From Desulfobacula sp. (GTDB taxonomy: Bacteria; Desulfobacterota; Desulfobacteria; Desulfobacterales; Desulfobacteraceae): a DNA stretch of 15,242 nucleotides. The notes under the pieces are model-generated. The model saw only the letters and a list, made by a program, of their open reading frames with translations. It searched no databases and was not told the DNA's origin. The DNA is taken from NCBI GenBank assembly GCA_023139225.1, contig JAGLNZ010000111.1, forward strand, positions 1 to 15,242, written 5' to 3'. This document shows, one piece after another, positions 15,162 to 15,242 of the stretch; within the stretch, counting starts at the first letter, position 1; every line of letters begins with the position of its first letter. The position numbers were made by a program, and so were the translations under genes.

Positions 15162-15242
15162 TTATTTGCTGTGAATCCTTGGTGAATACAATTGTTGCTT
15201 TTTTTTGCCAAACAAGCTAATTTTCAATCTGAACGATGAATG

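Noticed and set aside
15170..15215. T-run after the last exporter as a terminator
   Set aside because: No stable GC-containing stem precedes the run of T; only a short TTGTT/AACAA pairing that spans the run is seen.

Overview
This looks like a stretch of bacterial chromosome with moderately low GC (about 40-45% by eye). It holds thirteen protein genes and no RNA gene, mobile element or CRISPR array. The gene families fit a Gram-negative anaerobe of the Desulfobacterota (Desulfobacter/Desulfobacula-like). These include a LIV-type binding protein, a cyclic-nucleotide-fold protein with a GWSALV core, an Ada-like HTH-alkyltransferase and a FloA/NfeD cluster. The taxonomic call is inference from family style, not a search result.

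Left part (2-2284, + strand): a 5'-truncated AraC-type HTH / O6-alkylguanine-DNA alkyltransferase fusion, followed 3 nt later by a group II PLP-dependent decarboxylase. The spacing implies one transcript.

Centre (2439-10303): two membrane-scaffold/protease loci face each other tail to tail, with only 16 bp between their ends. On the + strand, a sigma70-like promoter (TTGACT-N17-TATACT) precedes a single-pass SPFH (band 7) protein. It is followed by a 1104-residue protease with two AAA+ modules and a C-terminal Lon (S16) domain, whose Ser-Lys dyad is visible. On the - strand, an operon encodes a full-length NfeD with a ClpP-like serine protease domain, a short NfeD, the flotillin-like FloA and an unfamiliar one-TM acidic protein. 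A 9-bp-stem hairpin separates floA from that last gene. The SPFH plus double-AAA+ Lon pair is the most unusual item. By analogy with HflK/HflC-FtsH it may be a membrane-anchored, scaffold-confined proteolytic machine of a type I do not recognise as described.

Right part (10474-15161): all but the last gene are on the - strand. There is a CRP-fold protein with no HTH and an altered nucleotide pocket. Next is a leucine/isoleucine/valine-type periplasmic binding protein with no transporter genes beside it, behind its own promoter (TTGATT-N17-TATAAT). A LysR regulator lies just upstream of a 10-TM EamA (DMT) exporter in one operon. A second EamA exporter is transcribed divergently from the LysR gene. 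The LysR protein is the likely regulator of one or both exporters.

No gap between genes exceeds about 170 bp. The gaps hold promoters, ribosome binding sites and a few dyads, but no convincing intrinsic terminator.
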